Shown here: one piece after another, positions 1 to 11,800 of the stretch
Layout: each line of letters begins with the position of its first letter
How positions within the stretch are numbered: the first letter of the stretch is position 1
Source of the DNA: Schistosoma haematobium
Taxonomy: Eukaryota; Platyhelminthes; Trematoda; Strigeidida; Schistosomatidae
Assembly: GCF_000699445.3 (NCBI RefSeq)
Contig: NC_067196.1
Span: 35,670,616-35,734,615, forward strand
Length of the DNA: 64,000 nt
Reading direction: 5' to 3'
Translations under genes and position numbers: made by a program
The notes under the pieces: generated by a model
Seen by the model: only the letters and a program-made list of their open reading frames with translations
Told to the model about the DNA's origin: nothing
Databases searched by the model: none

Positions 1-983
1 TGTATATGTATAAGTGGTCAATATGATTTGAGTTTCATCATTCATATGTACGTGATTAATATTTTCTCATCAATTTCTGAAGTCAATGCTTCATAATTGT
101 GATTTTTAGAGGCATAATTCTAATAGATGATCATAACGTTAATTAGCAGTTTATATTTTTGACTTTCTCAAATTTATGATAGTGATTTGAAGTTTCACTA
201 ACCAACTTGGTTAGTTTCATGGGTTTTTCTATGGTAAATATACCGTATCAATAATAAATACATATATGAATTAGATGATATTTATATTATTTTCTTAAAA
301 ATAGTCAGCTTCAATATTATTTTTTTAAAGGATGTTTAGCAATTGTCAGTGTTAAGTTATTGTCAGTACACAGAATTCTAATGTAATAACTATCAAGATT
401 GTACAATAAACCTTATTTATTGTTACACATATGACAAAATTCAGTAATTCTGTTACTTCCATATCAATTCCTAGAAATGTTTCCATTGAAAGAGAAATCA
501 ATCTTACATACATGATGATAAACTAGGATATTTTTATCATGCTTGTGAGGACGGTTCATGGGTGAATTCGAGGAAGCTCTAAGAAGCTCGGAAATAACTG
601 AAGATATTCCATTCATTCATCTTTTGGAAGAATATTTCAGAATCCGTACGTGTAGCTTCTCTATTGAACAAATGCTAGTAACCTCCTGTATGCGCATTAT
701 ATGACTATAATGATGATTTCGTTTTTACTAAAAACCATAAATACTTGATAGTTTTGTAATATAATTGACACTGTTTGGAATAGCATTCCTTTCACTTGTC
801 TTCTATCTTCTCATTTGCAAATTGGAGGATTCTAGTGCTCGAGTGAGCAAGTTGTACACAGTATATTAAGAATCTACGCTCTAGATAGAACGATGATTAA
901 CATTGAAATCTGACCACAACTTTACTCAATCGATATTTTACTTATCATAAGTGATTATATTTCATATAATTTTCTAAACTTAC
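1..983. other. Intergenic, nothing recognised
   Basis: AT-rich sequence with no coding exon, RNA gene or clear repeat that I can support. Confidence 0.5.
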
Positions 984-1340
984 GCCTGTTACTCCCAATG
1001 GAGCATAGGCCACCGACCAGCATTCTCCAACCCACTCTGTCCTAGGCCTTCCTTTCCAGTTCTATCCAATTTTTGTTCATTTTTCTCATATCTGTCTCCA
1101 TTTTTTGACGTAGTGTGTTCTTTGATCTTCCTCTCCTCTTTTGCCTTCAAGATTCCAAGGGAGGGCTTGCCTTGTGACGCAGTCGGGTGCTTTCGTCAAT
1201 ATGTGTCCTATCCACTTCCAGCGCTTCTTTCTAATTTCTTCCTCCACTGGGATCTGGTTTGTTCTCCCCCATAGTAGGTTGTTGCTGGTAGTATCTGGCC
1301 AACGGATCCGAAGTATTTTGCCTAGACAGCTGTTAATAAA
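984..1340 (-). mobile_element. RTE-like LINE 3' ORF fragment
   Basis: On the - strand this reads as the region after the reverse transcriptase domain of a non-LTR retrotransposon. Motifs such as [27 protein letters not shown] and CVTRQALPW are visible. The same segment occurs at 36231-36835, also on the - strand, so it is a dispersed element and not a host gene. The frame is open for about 96 codons but has no catalytic RT motifs, so the copy is 5'-truncated and dead. Assignment to the RTE/SR2-like clade comes from family knowledge of schistosome elements and is less certain than its being a LINE. Confidence 0.8.
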
Positions 1341-2607
1341 CACTAATTTTCTAAACCTTATTATATATTTCATCAAACAATCCAGTATTTAAATGAATAG
1401 AAACGTTCTTTAAATGAGTGTAAATATACAATACTTTAAAATAGATTCAGTTTTATAATAAAAAAATTAAATAACTAAGTATATCCGTTAAATAATTTAT
1501 GAATTTTGTAATTAGTCTCAGAGTAATAAGCTAATAACTATTACATAAGAGAATTGATTTCAATATCTCATTTGTATAGTTTATATCGCTATAAAGCTCA
1601 ATTGTTTCAACTATGATGAAAACAATAATAATAATATTCAAGTCAATAATATAGATTGTAACTAATGTGATTTTAATATTCCATTTAGCTTTCCATATAT
1701 ATTCCAGGTATATAGAGAAATCTAATAGTAATAACCAGTAAAGTATAAATCATTAAATAACATATCCAAGTAACTTTTTCTCCTGATTTCCAATTATGTT
1801 CTAAATCAATACGCTTCATGAAAACAATCTCTAAACTAGTTATATCTCTTTAGATCAACAGTCCAATTTCCAGGTATGTCATGTATATCATCATTATCAT
1901 TCTATTTCTACTCTGTTGTCGATCTAAACTGTTTGTAGTATCATTTTCAAATGATTGGTTAATTCGAAATTGTAATATGTATTTATGTACATGAATGTAT
2001 GTGTACATATACATATATATATGCGTGTGTGTGTGTGTAAATCTGATCTCAAGCAAAACCTAATACTTGAAATAGTATTGTTACTATCCTCAATACTGTT
2101 ATATTCTATTATCTCAATAGTAATTTCATTATATAAAGTATTTAATTTGTTGGAAAAATGTGTCATGAGTAGAAACAAATAGAAAGAAGAAGAATAAAGT
2201 TAATAAAAGTACATTTGTAAAAAAAAGTTTATAATTGGTGAGTATTATTATCTATACTTACTTATATAAGTAATAGGTTTTCTTGTGTACTTTCCTATCA
2301 TATATATATATATATATATACTTTGTACATTTATTGAATCCGATTTGAATATGCAATTAATAAAAGTACAAATAACAAATTTGCGATATTCTAGTTCATA
2401 GTTGTAATCATCACACTATTTCTACTTTGTGAAAAAACAGAGAGAACGAGGAAGAATAAAAGAATAAGAGGAATCTAATCGATAACTATACATTGAGAGT
2501 AACAAGTTAACTCTGGTTATCATTAAATAAAACCATTATTATTTAATAATTCTTTTCAAAACTTATCTGTCCGACTGTTGATAAACGTTCAATTAGATCC
2601 TAATGAA
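1341..2607. other. Region upstream of the TTLL10-like gene
   Basis: No exon recognised. It holds a (GT)n run at 2024-2038 and a (TA)n run at 2299-2320. It may include the promoter and 5' UTR of the TTLL10-like gene, but I see no diagnostic core promoter. An upstream non-coding or trans-spliced leader exon cannot be excluded. Confidence 0.4.
2299..2320. repeat. (TA)n microsatellite
   Basis: Eleven uninterrupted TA units about 290 bp upstream of the first TTLL10-like coding exon. Confidence 0.9.
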
Positions 2608-2897
2608 ATGAATAAACAGATTACTTCGAATGGAATCACACCAGAAATTATAAATAATACTTCTATTAAAAATCCTAAATTATCATCTTTCTTTTTATCA
2701 TCTTCATCATCATCATCAACATCATCAATGTCTTCATCACCTCTACCTAATCTGTCATCTTTAAAACATGATGAAAATAAAATTTCTGATGAAAATGTAA
2801 AGTTAAATGTATCAAACAAACCTACAGTACGAAATATTCTTGCAACTACACATAAAATACCAATATATTATTTAAGTCGTGGAAATAATTCTCAATT
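2608..2897 (+). CDS. TTLL10: TTLL10-like exon 1
   Basis: Encodes residues 1-96 and two bases of codon 97, ending at the strong donor GTAAGT. An open frame extends 30 nt upstream to a TTG, but the first ATG is at 2608. It contains a (TCA)n-encoded serine tract and ends with the start of the TTL domain (YYLSRGNNSQ), which continues directly into exon 2. This match across a 12.5 kb intron is the main reason to accept the exon. Confidence 0.85.
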
Positions 2898-5800
2898 GTA
2901 AGTTTATTTCTTTAAATGATAATAGTTTTTAAATTCAATTGATATTGTTTACTTGAATCTTCCCATTGATGTCTAGGATTGTAATTGATCGGTCGCTTAT
3001 TGGCATATGTGCATACTGTACGTGTGAACTTCAACCCAATGTACAAACAAATGACTATCAAGACTCAGTAGCTAAGTAGATAACGCGATGGTGTTTGAAG
3101 CGAATGGTACTGGGTTCGATCCTCAGAGTGGACACCCACCTTGAGATGCAGGTAGATCTAGCTGACGAGTCCAAAATAGGACGAAACGCGCGTCCTGGAT
3201 TCCACTGCCAGTCACTATCCATCTTTGCTGATAATAGTTTTCCTTTATAAAAATTTCATTTTGTTATAAAATCTAGTATGGAACAAGATAAGGGAAATTA
3301 AAATTGTATACTAAATGTAATTAGACAAAACGACTTGAAACTTACTCATTAATCTTATTTACGATAGCTGATAATCAACAAAAATGCAATCTGCGATAAA
3401 TAGTTTGTAATTTTTGAAGAATGAAAACGTTATTTCTTCAAGTACCTAGAACTGTACAAAAAAGTGTAGCGTTATGGTAGTTCATTGGTTGCATAAAGAA
3501 ATTGTATCTTATAATATTTAGTTTTATATTGTTATGCATAAATAAATCATTTGAAATGTGAATATTTTATTCCTGTACCGTAGAAACAAGTATACTTGAT
3601 CATAACCTGATTTATTCTTTTATATAAAATATAAAACATGCAAGAAGTTCACCGATTATAATCAAATTTATATTGATTTTCTCTAAAATGCAAATACAAC
3701 TTTTCCATTCAAGAAAATTGACTTTATATTGTCATGGAAAAACACAAAAATAACGAATATTCATCTCTTACAACGATTATAGGTGATTGATATTTGTTTG
3801 ATTTGTTAAATTCATCCCTGAGTATTTAATCTAGATAAATGACCATCAATGCCTAGTGATAAGATTCTGTTTAAACATTTTATATATAAATAAAAGCCTA
3901 AATTACTGACAATATATTGATTTTTCACTGGTTGAAACAATGAGTCAATTGAAGCCAGACCGGCGTGGAAAACCTGGAAGCACTGGACGGCCGTTTCGTC
4001 CTAGTATGGGACTCCTCAACCACGATGGTAGGCGGTGGTGCAACTTTATGGGTTGAATGAAGTTAGACATTAACACTGTTGGATAACGGCTCAGTGGTCT
4101 AGAGGTTAAGCTCTCGTGCACGAGACTGATACGTCCTGGGTCCGAACCTCGCAAGGTAGAATCGTGAATAGGCACTGCTGAAGAGTCTCATACTATGACC
4201 AAACGGTCGTCCAGTAATTCCACTTTTTCCATGGTGATCTAGCTTCAATTGACTCATGATTTCAACCTGTGAACTTTCTAAAATCTCCACAAAATCCCTT
4301 CTGATAATATATTGATATCTAATTGGTTAGTAGGTCGAAGGGCCCTTGTTCGAAAACTATTTCATTCAAAATTCGGGTTCAATTTGAAGAGTAAATTATC
4401 AGTAAGATTATTCTAGTCATTCTCCTATTTTTTAAAATTAATCTTTTACTCATCAATCACTTGCGAGCAGGATATGAGTTAGCTGTATATTTCGCTTTAA
4501 AACAGACTTGTTGGACAGTTTTATTCATAAAACATTATATGACATGAAAAATTCTTTTCCACATTGATCGTGCATTATAAGTAATTCCGACCAGTTTCAT
4601 GAGAATATGAATGTGTAGTGATTGTATATTTACACTACTTTATCATAATGCCACAAATATGGTATTGCTTTTGATTCCTATTTTTTGATTCAAACTATTC
4701 GCTACTTTATTAGATTGTAGTAGAAGCCAACACTTACACACCGTATTCTTCAACTGATTTAATTAATTAAACAAAATAAGCATTAATAATATTTTTCAAT
4801 TTGGATGACATTTTAGAACACATAGATTACGCAAAAATGCATCTACGGTTCATTTGGAAAAGTGAAACTATGAGCAAATATGAATATTTGAATATTTCCA
4901 TTATCATTTGTTAAATCAACCAGGTAAATTTCATACAATCATTAATAGAAATACCATATTATAGAAAGCTTCTATCGGTCATTTCCATTGTATTAAATTC
5001 ATGCATAATTGTGACGTAATATGATTTATTACATTAGAAAGATCAAATCATATTTATTTATAATTAATTATAGTTATCAAAACAATCATGAACAGATAGT
5101 AATGATATAGATTCAAGACAGTAAAATGTCTTTTTCAAAATAAACATCATGATAAATAGTTAGAAACGGAACAAAAAGTATAATAATGAAATGACTTTTT
5201 CTCTAACTCAGATCTTATTGATACTTATTATTCGAAGTAAATCGAGTAGAATTGTAATGACCGAGAACACAAGTGGGAATGATCGAATGTATTTGAACAC
5301 AAATTTACAGAATTTCTTAGTAAAATCTGAGAAGCATATAGCAAATACTTCATTTACAAAATGTCAATTAATTATCACAAACTTGACCGTTCCTTATGCA
5401 AATACTAGTCAATCAATTGTCTTAGACTTAACTTAATCTTCTCTTCCACATTATTCACTTTCTGTTTTCGTTTTTTTCTCTTCGATCTTTCCAACTTTCT
5501 ACCTCCAGGCATTCCACTTTCGATTGGTGATATATACTACTTATATCTGTTGATATCAGTAGCACCCACCACTTATGGATAAAATAAATAAATATTTAAT
5601 CTTCACAGATTGAAATCATAAGTCAATTGAAGTTAGACCACCATGGAAAACCTGGAAGCACTGGATGGCCGTTCCGTCCTAGTATGGGACTCCTAAACAG
5701 TGCTCATCCACGATCCCGCACCCCGCGGATTCGAAACGAGACCTACTGGCTTCGCGCGCGAGCACTTAACCACCAGACCACTGAGCCGGTCGTTGAAATT

Positions 5801-8800
5801 AGACATTAACACCGTTGGATGCCGGCCGGCTCAGTGGTCTAGTGGTTAAGTGCTCGCATGCGAAGCCAGTAGGTCCTGGGTTCGAATCCCGCGGGGTGAG
5901 TGATCGTGGATGCGCACTGTTTAGGAGTCCCATAAAAGAACGAAACGGCCATCCAGTGCTTCCGCATTTCTATTGGTGGTCTAATATCAGTCGATTCATG
6001 ATCTCAATCAAAAGCATTTAAGACTTATTCCACAAACGATAAATCAGCTTTTCTAATGAACGTATCTGTGAATAGTTTTTCTCAAAAGTTTTGTTATCTA
6101 GATATTCTGTAGGATTCCTGTCGATTGTTATGTTAGGCTTTTTCATTATATGATTGACTGATCAAGTCAACTAGACAATAGTTCTATTTTTCTTGTGAAT
6201 CTTATGTCAGATATGTAAAAAATCAATATTTCGGACTTTCCGAACTTAGTTCTCTAACAATCACTATTGTGTTATCTAAAGTATATTCAAACTTTTAGCT
6301 TGATTAGTAATATGACTGAAATCATTTGCATTTAGATCAGTTTCAATTCAAGCAAGTTTGGGATTTTTTTTCTATATCTTGACACTGTGTTCTCGTCGTC
6401 AATATAAAATAAAATATGATCTAAACAACTTCACTATTATTATGAAGAAATGTATTATTACTCATTTTATGGAAAGTGAGAATGTGATTTTCGTCCTATT
6501 CATTAAGTTATACTAATGGATTAATTGAGTTCAATAAATGTTTACAATGAGTAATTATTCTACTAGATAAACTATGGTTTAGACTCAAAATGAATGAAAG
6601 CCTGGCTACTTGAACTGTTTAGACTTTCATCTTTTAGCCCTATTTATTAGGGCGTGTGACTGGTTGCTTAGAGACTGCTGGTTTAATTTGCGGGATAGTG
6701 TAGTTTGTTTTCAATTTTAACTTCATTACAAAGATGATTTACAGTTTACAGCTATTCGATTTGTAAAATTTTATTACCTGAAACCTATAAAATAAAGGTA
6801 TACTGAGAGTAAAGAATAAATAATGGGTTCATCTATAGTTGGAGTTCAGTTGCTGTTGGGAATGGAAGAACACAAAGAGTGTTGATGAAATTGCCTAATT
6901 TTTAATTATCGTTTAATGTAGTGAACAGTGGTAAACTAATATTGAACATAAATTTGGTAATATTCCAAAGCCTGTAATAATAAGTATATAAAAGCTGGTC
7001 TCATCCAATGAATATAAAAACATTTCTTTATCTTCTACCTTCGTTACTAAATTAGTATGTTAGTTGGTTTTTGTTAACGCATGGAATACTTATCACTATG
7101 GTGATCTAATATTTCCATTTCACAAATACATGTTACATCATTTTTATTAAAAGAGAGTTTCGGCCTCTACCCTTATGATAAAAAGGAAGCGTGACTTGAT
7201 TTTATTAAAGTGCTTATTTTTAATCTTTGAGTGATGGCTTTGTTTATGACCGGTCTTAGAAGAACCAAAATGATGTTATATATTGACATTATTACGACTA
7301 TTTAAGATATAAAGTGATAAAAATGGAAAAAGGGGGAACGGTCAACCACCTTACTAGCTTCTTACATGAGAAATTGAGCCTTGTTACGATGTTCAGTGAG
7401 TATTGATTATATCCCTATTAATTTTGCCTCAGTAATCAACAAGTCGAATAATTGAAATTCATTTGACGTTTTGTTTAATTTTCTGAATAAAAAGTGTTGA
7501 AATCAATTTTACTTGATTCTCTCCATAATTCTAATTAAAGCAATAATAGTTAAACAGATTTTGTAGTTTGGTTACTTGCCATCTACTAGGAAACGAGCAT
7601 AAAGCCAACATAACGAACACATTTAAAGTGACCATTATTCAGTAAAACTCTGATTAGTCAGTGATCGTGTATGTTATCGCAGTTCGAAGACTTAAATACT
7701 TTTGTATTTAAAAAGATCAAATACCTAATCTTTTGTTATATTACAATGCAATATTGTAATAAATACTTTTAGAGCTAACACTACAAACATTTACAAAGAC
7801 TGTTAAAACTGTAGATTCCAAATTCTTTTACATTGAAAACAGCGTATTTGTTAATATTAATGTGACGTTGTGGAGATTGTCAAGTTTTTAATTGAGACCA
7901 TGAATCGATCAATGTTTGACCACCATTGAAAACTTGGAAGCACTAGACGGCTGTCCATCAATTTGTTATTGATAGACAGTCCGGTTTTCCTACAAATTCA
8001 ACCAAACTAATTATCTTGTACGTAGTTAATGAGACGACAACAAAATTCAGTGAATTGATCTTATTCTGCAAATATTATCATTTTTGTGTTGTTAAACATT
8101 AAAATGATTTCACTATCAAGAAACAAATCAATTTAGCATTTGATCATATATTTACGCACATAGTATTTGGTATACTTTTCGAAACTATAAAAGTATTGTT
8201 AATTTGTGATTAACTTACCCATACTTTTGACTGCGCATTACAAGGTATCACGATACCGTAAAATTGAATGATAAAGTTCTACATTGTTTTCACTTTATAT
8301 AAGATTAAACTGTTGAGATTGCTGAAAGTTGATGATTCTGTACTGAAAAAATAATCAGATTTATGTGTGTGTGTGTGAACTTGGTATATGAAAACAATAG
8401 TTTTACTATTTATTGCTATATCTTAAATGAAAGAAATTTTAATGTATCATTGATAGATTCTTGCAATGAAATAAAGAAGAATATAATGCTTGTGTTTATT
8501 TGATTTTGAATAAAGAATTTAACTAAAAAAACAATTTGACAAATCTTTAACCTGAGGGTGATTTGATATGAAAGGGAAAATAATAACGTGATTAATAATT
8601 GCTTCATATCATTAATATTAATACATAATTTGAAGCTCATAAGTTACCCATATAAATGTGTACTTCTAAGGGTTTTAATGGAATTCATATTAGCTGCACG
8701 AAATTTAGATAAACAGATGCTGTTTTTTAATTTCAATAACAAATAAGAGAGGGCTTTGTGGAGATTGTATTAATTTAATAATTGAATTCATGAGTCAATT

Positions 8801-11800
8801 GAAGCTAGATCACCAAGGAAGACCTGGAATCACTGGACAGCCGTTTCATCCTAGTATGAGACTCCTCAGCAGTTTGCATCCACGATCCCACCTGAGGAAG
8901 CTCAAACCCAGTACCTATCAGTCTCGTGCGCGAACGCTAAACATTTAGACCACTGAGCCGGCATCCAACGGTGTTAATGTCTATCTCCAACCAATCCGCG
9001 AAATTACGCCACTGTCCACGATTGTCTTCAGTGAGTTACTATCTCACAACAGACCCGGTTGAACTCCACTAGTCACGGGTCCTCGGTCCGAATCTCGCGG
9101 GGTGGGATCATGGGTGCGCAGTACTTAGGAATCCCATACTAGGATGAGATGGCCGCCTACTGATTCCAGGTTTTCCATAGTGGTCTAGCTTCAGTTGACT
9201 CACAAAGTTACTTATTAAATTTCAATAACAAACTTAAATTATGATGATAAAAATATTTATTTCTATAAATTCTAGCATGACAGGGTGGTTGATTTTACGA
9301 GATATTGAGTTTAGTAGCTTTCGTCCACTTAGACGGTTTTATATGCATGTTGAACATCCTGAGGCATTGTTAATGATTCTATTCTATGCTTCTTGTTAGA
9401 TAGGAATTATTGTTCACTATAGCTAGGAATACTATCAATCAGTTCATATTGCAAATCACTTTTGGTGTAGGTTATTTCAACGTGGTCTATGACTTCAGAT
9501 ATAAGTGACAACATTTCTAGACAGACTATAAAATCGATCACATTCATAATATGCGTTTTCGTTTTTTAAACTATTTCATATACTAACCATCTAACTACAT
9601 TTCTACGTACCCATTTTCTAATTACGTTTATCTTTCACAAAGGAAAACATATTTTAATGTTCTTAGCTCCCATTAATTTTCTACGTAATTATCAACGTCT
9701 CAGAGAAGCATCACTGTATATCGTTTCGTTCTGCAGTCATTAAGATAATATCCATAATAATAAACAAAAATGTTGATGCCATTATGCACTCTGGAACCAT
9801 CGAGTTAAAAATTACAGTTGAATTTGATACCACCTCTTGTTTATACAGTTTCTAAAGTTCATATATATTTATTCATCAGTTGTTCAGTATGTTATAATAA
9901 AAAAGATCATAAATCACATCTAACAGAATTTATCTAAGTTCCTATCTAAATATCCAAGTCTTTTGTTTACTCATATTTACGTCTTTAGCAAATAAATCAA
10001 TCTCACTGTTATTGACTAATGCTTCTAAAAAAAGTAACCACTTTTTAGAGTGAAATAAATTCGAAGCACTAACTGTTGGATTAGTGGATAGTTTATATTA
10101 CTATCAATAATCTGTGTATTAGTTAAGTTATAGCAGTAATGTCAAGCAAAACAAAGCCGTTCAAAAATATATCGATCGATCAATGTCAAAGGATTTTTTT
10201 TACTAAGCTAATAGATTAATTAAAATTTGTACAATTTGTTCTTAAATGTTCGTAGATTTGTCCAAGTTGAGTTCTATGTAACTTAGTCAATGTAAAAAGT
10301 CTATCAGTATTTCACTTTTGAAGCATATTAACTTTGCTTAGTAACAGTGTCAATTCAAAAACATACTTAAAGTTTTTGATTTGTAGTACATTGATTCTTT
10401 CCGTGGTTACATAAGCATTTTACCTCTCATACATGAAAGTAGTTGGAAAAAAATTCTTATGACAACTAAATTGTATTCAAATTTGCATAAAATAAAAATT
10501 TTGTTACGTCAATGTACATTTCAGAGGTCATTTTTTCATCCAAGACTAACAAAATAGATGAGGAAACAATGATAGCATTGGACAACTGTTTCTTCCTTGC
10601 TTAGAATTTTGTTTTAGCTGTGGGCAACAACGATCCAATTAGTGATTGAAGTCAAAACCAGAACATCTCGTGATCAACACGATAGCTAACTAATATTGAA
10701 TTAAGCATCATATATAAATCGTTAATCTTACATGTATTTTTTATATAATGATAAATTTTATTACATAACTTGAAGTAAGAATAATACAGATTTTCTAATT
10801 TCGAAGTTTAGAAATCAATTGTTCTTAATTGAAGGACATGTCTTTCAATAACTCTGAAGTGAGTTTGAGTCCCATTCTGTTCACTTTGTTTTGGATAACC
10901 GGTTAGGATCACAAAACCTTACGTAATAGGTATTCCTCAAAGATGAATACGTGAATATTGATTTGATCCTTGAGTAATGTTAAAGTGATTGTGATTTTAA
11001 GGGAAAAAACGTCATAAAATATATTGATTATGTGTAATAACCATTTTAAGTCAACTATGTTCACAACTCTCTAATGTTACAATATTCATAGAGAAAAGTG
11101 AATATATTTAATCAAACAAATGAACAAACATTCTGATGGCTTTATTAGAACAAACTTTGGTGTTCTGAAATATATTTCATCAAAGGAAATTTTATCATTT
11201 TTGTTACAGTTCAAGAACATTAATCTTCAAATAATATATTCCAAATTCATTTTATGTAGTGCGTGTTGACTTCATGAATTAATTTCTGTCAAGAAATATC
11301 TACATTTTCCTGCAAGGAATCTATGATAATTATGTAATATAATCGATCATAATTAAGAATGAACAAACGTACGTAGATATAAGTTGCTATACTTGACATT
11401 TACATGAGACGAAAAAAAATGGCTAAATACGAAGTTAAAAAGTCTAAATATTAACTAAAACTCAACACTTGTAGTGTGATGTGTGCTACTGATGTCCGCA
11501 AATATAAGTAATATGTATTACCAATCGAAAGTGAAATACTTAGCAGTAGAAGGTTGAGAAAATCGAAGGGAAGAGAACAAGGACATAGCGTGATCGATGT
11601 AAAAACAAAGGAGCAGTCAAGTCCGCGACAATTTATGGATAGTTTTGTTATGCCCCGATAAAAATAATGAGCCGTAATTTTCGGGATCCATTTGTGAACC
11701 AATACTATACGTATATTTTACCGTATAATTGTTAATTAACTAAACTATTCTTATCGATTAAATGTTTAAATATTTCTATAACAATCGATTGACTAACTCA

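Noticed and set aside
2589..2819. - strand acidic ORF opposite TTLL10-like exon 1
   Set aside because: Antisense shadow of the serine-coding TCA repeats.
3061..3130. Possible functional tRNA gene at the SINE head
   Set aside because: Box B is good, but the acceptor stem and cloverleaf cannot be completed, and the sequence runs on into a hammerhead SINE.
4099..4290. ORFs inside SINE copies (also 3945-4175, 5627-6021, 45045-45269, 62357-62629)
   Set aside because: They simply translate the tRNA/hammerhead repeat and have no protein meaning.
5790..5825. CRISPR-like or satellite array in the palindromic SINE
   Set aside because: Only two inverted arms around one spacer; no tandem repeat-spacer pattern, and the genome is eukaryotic.
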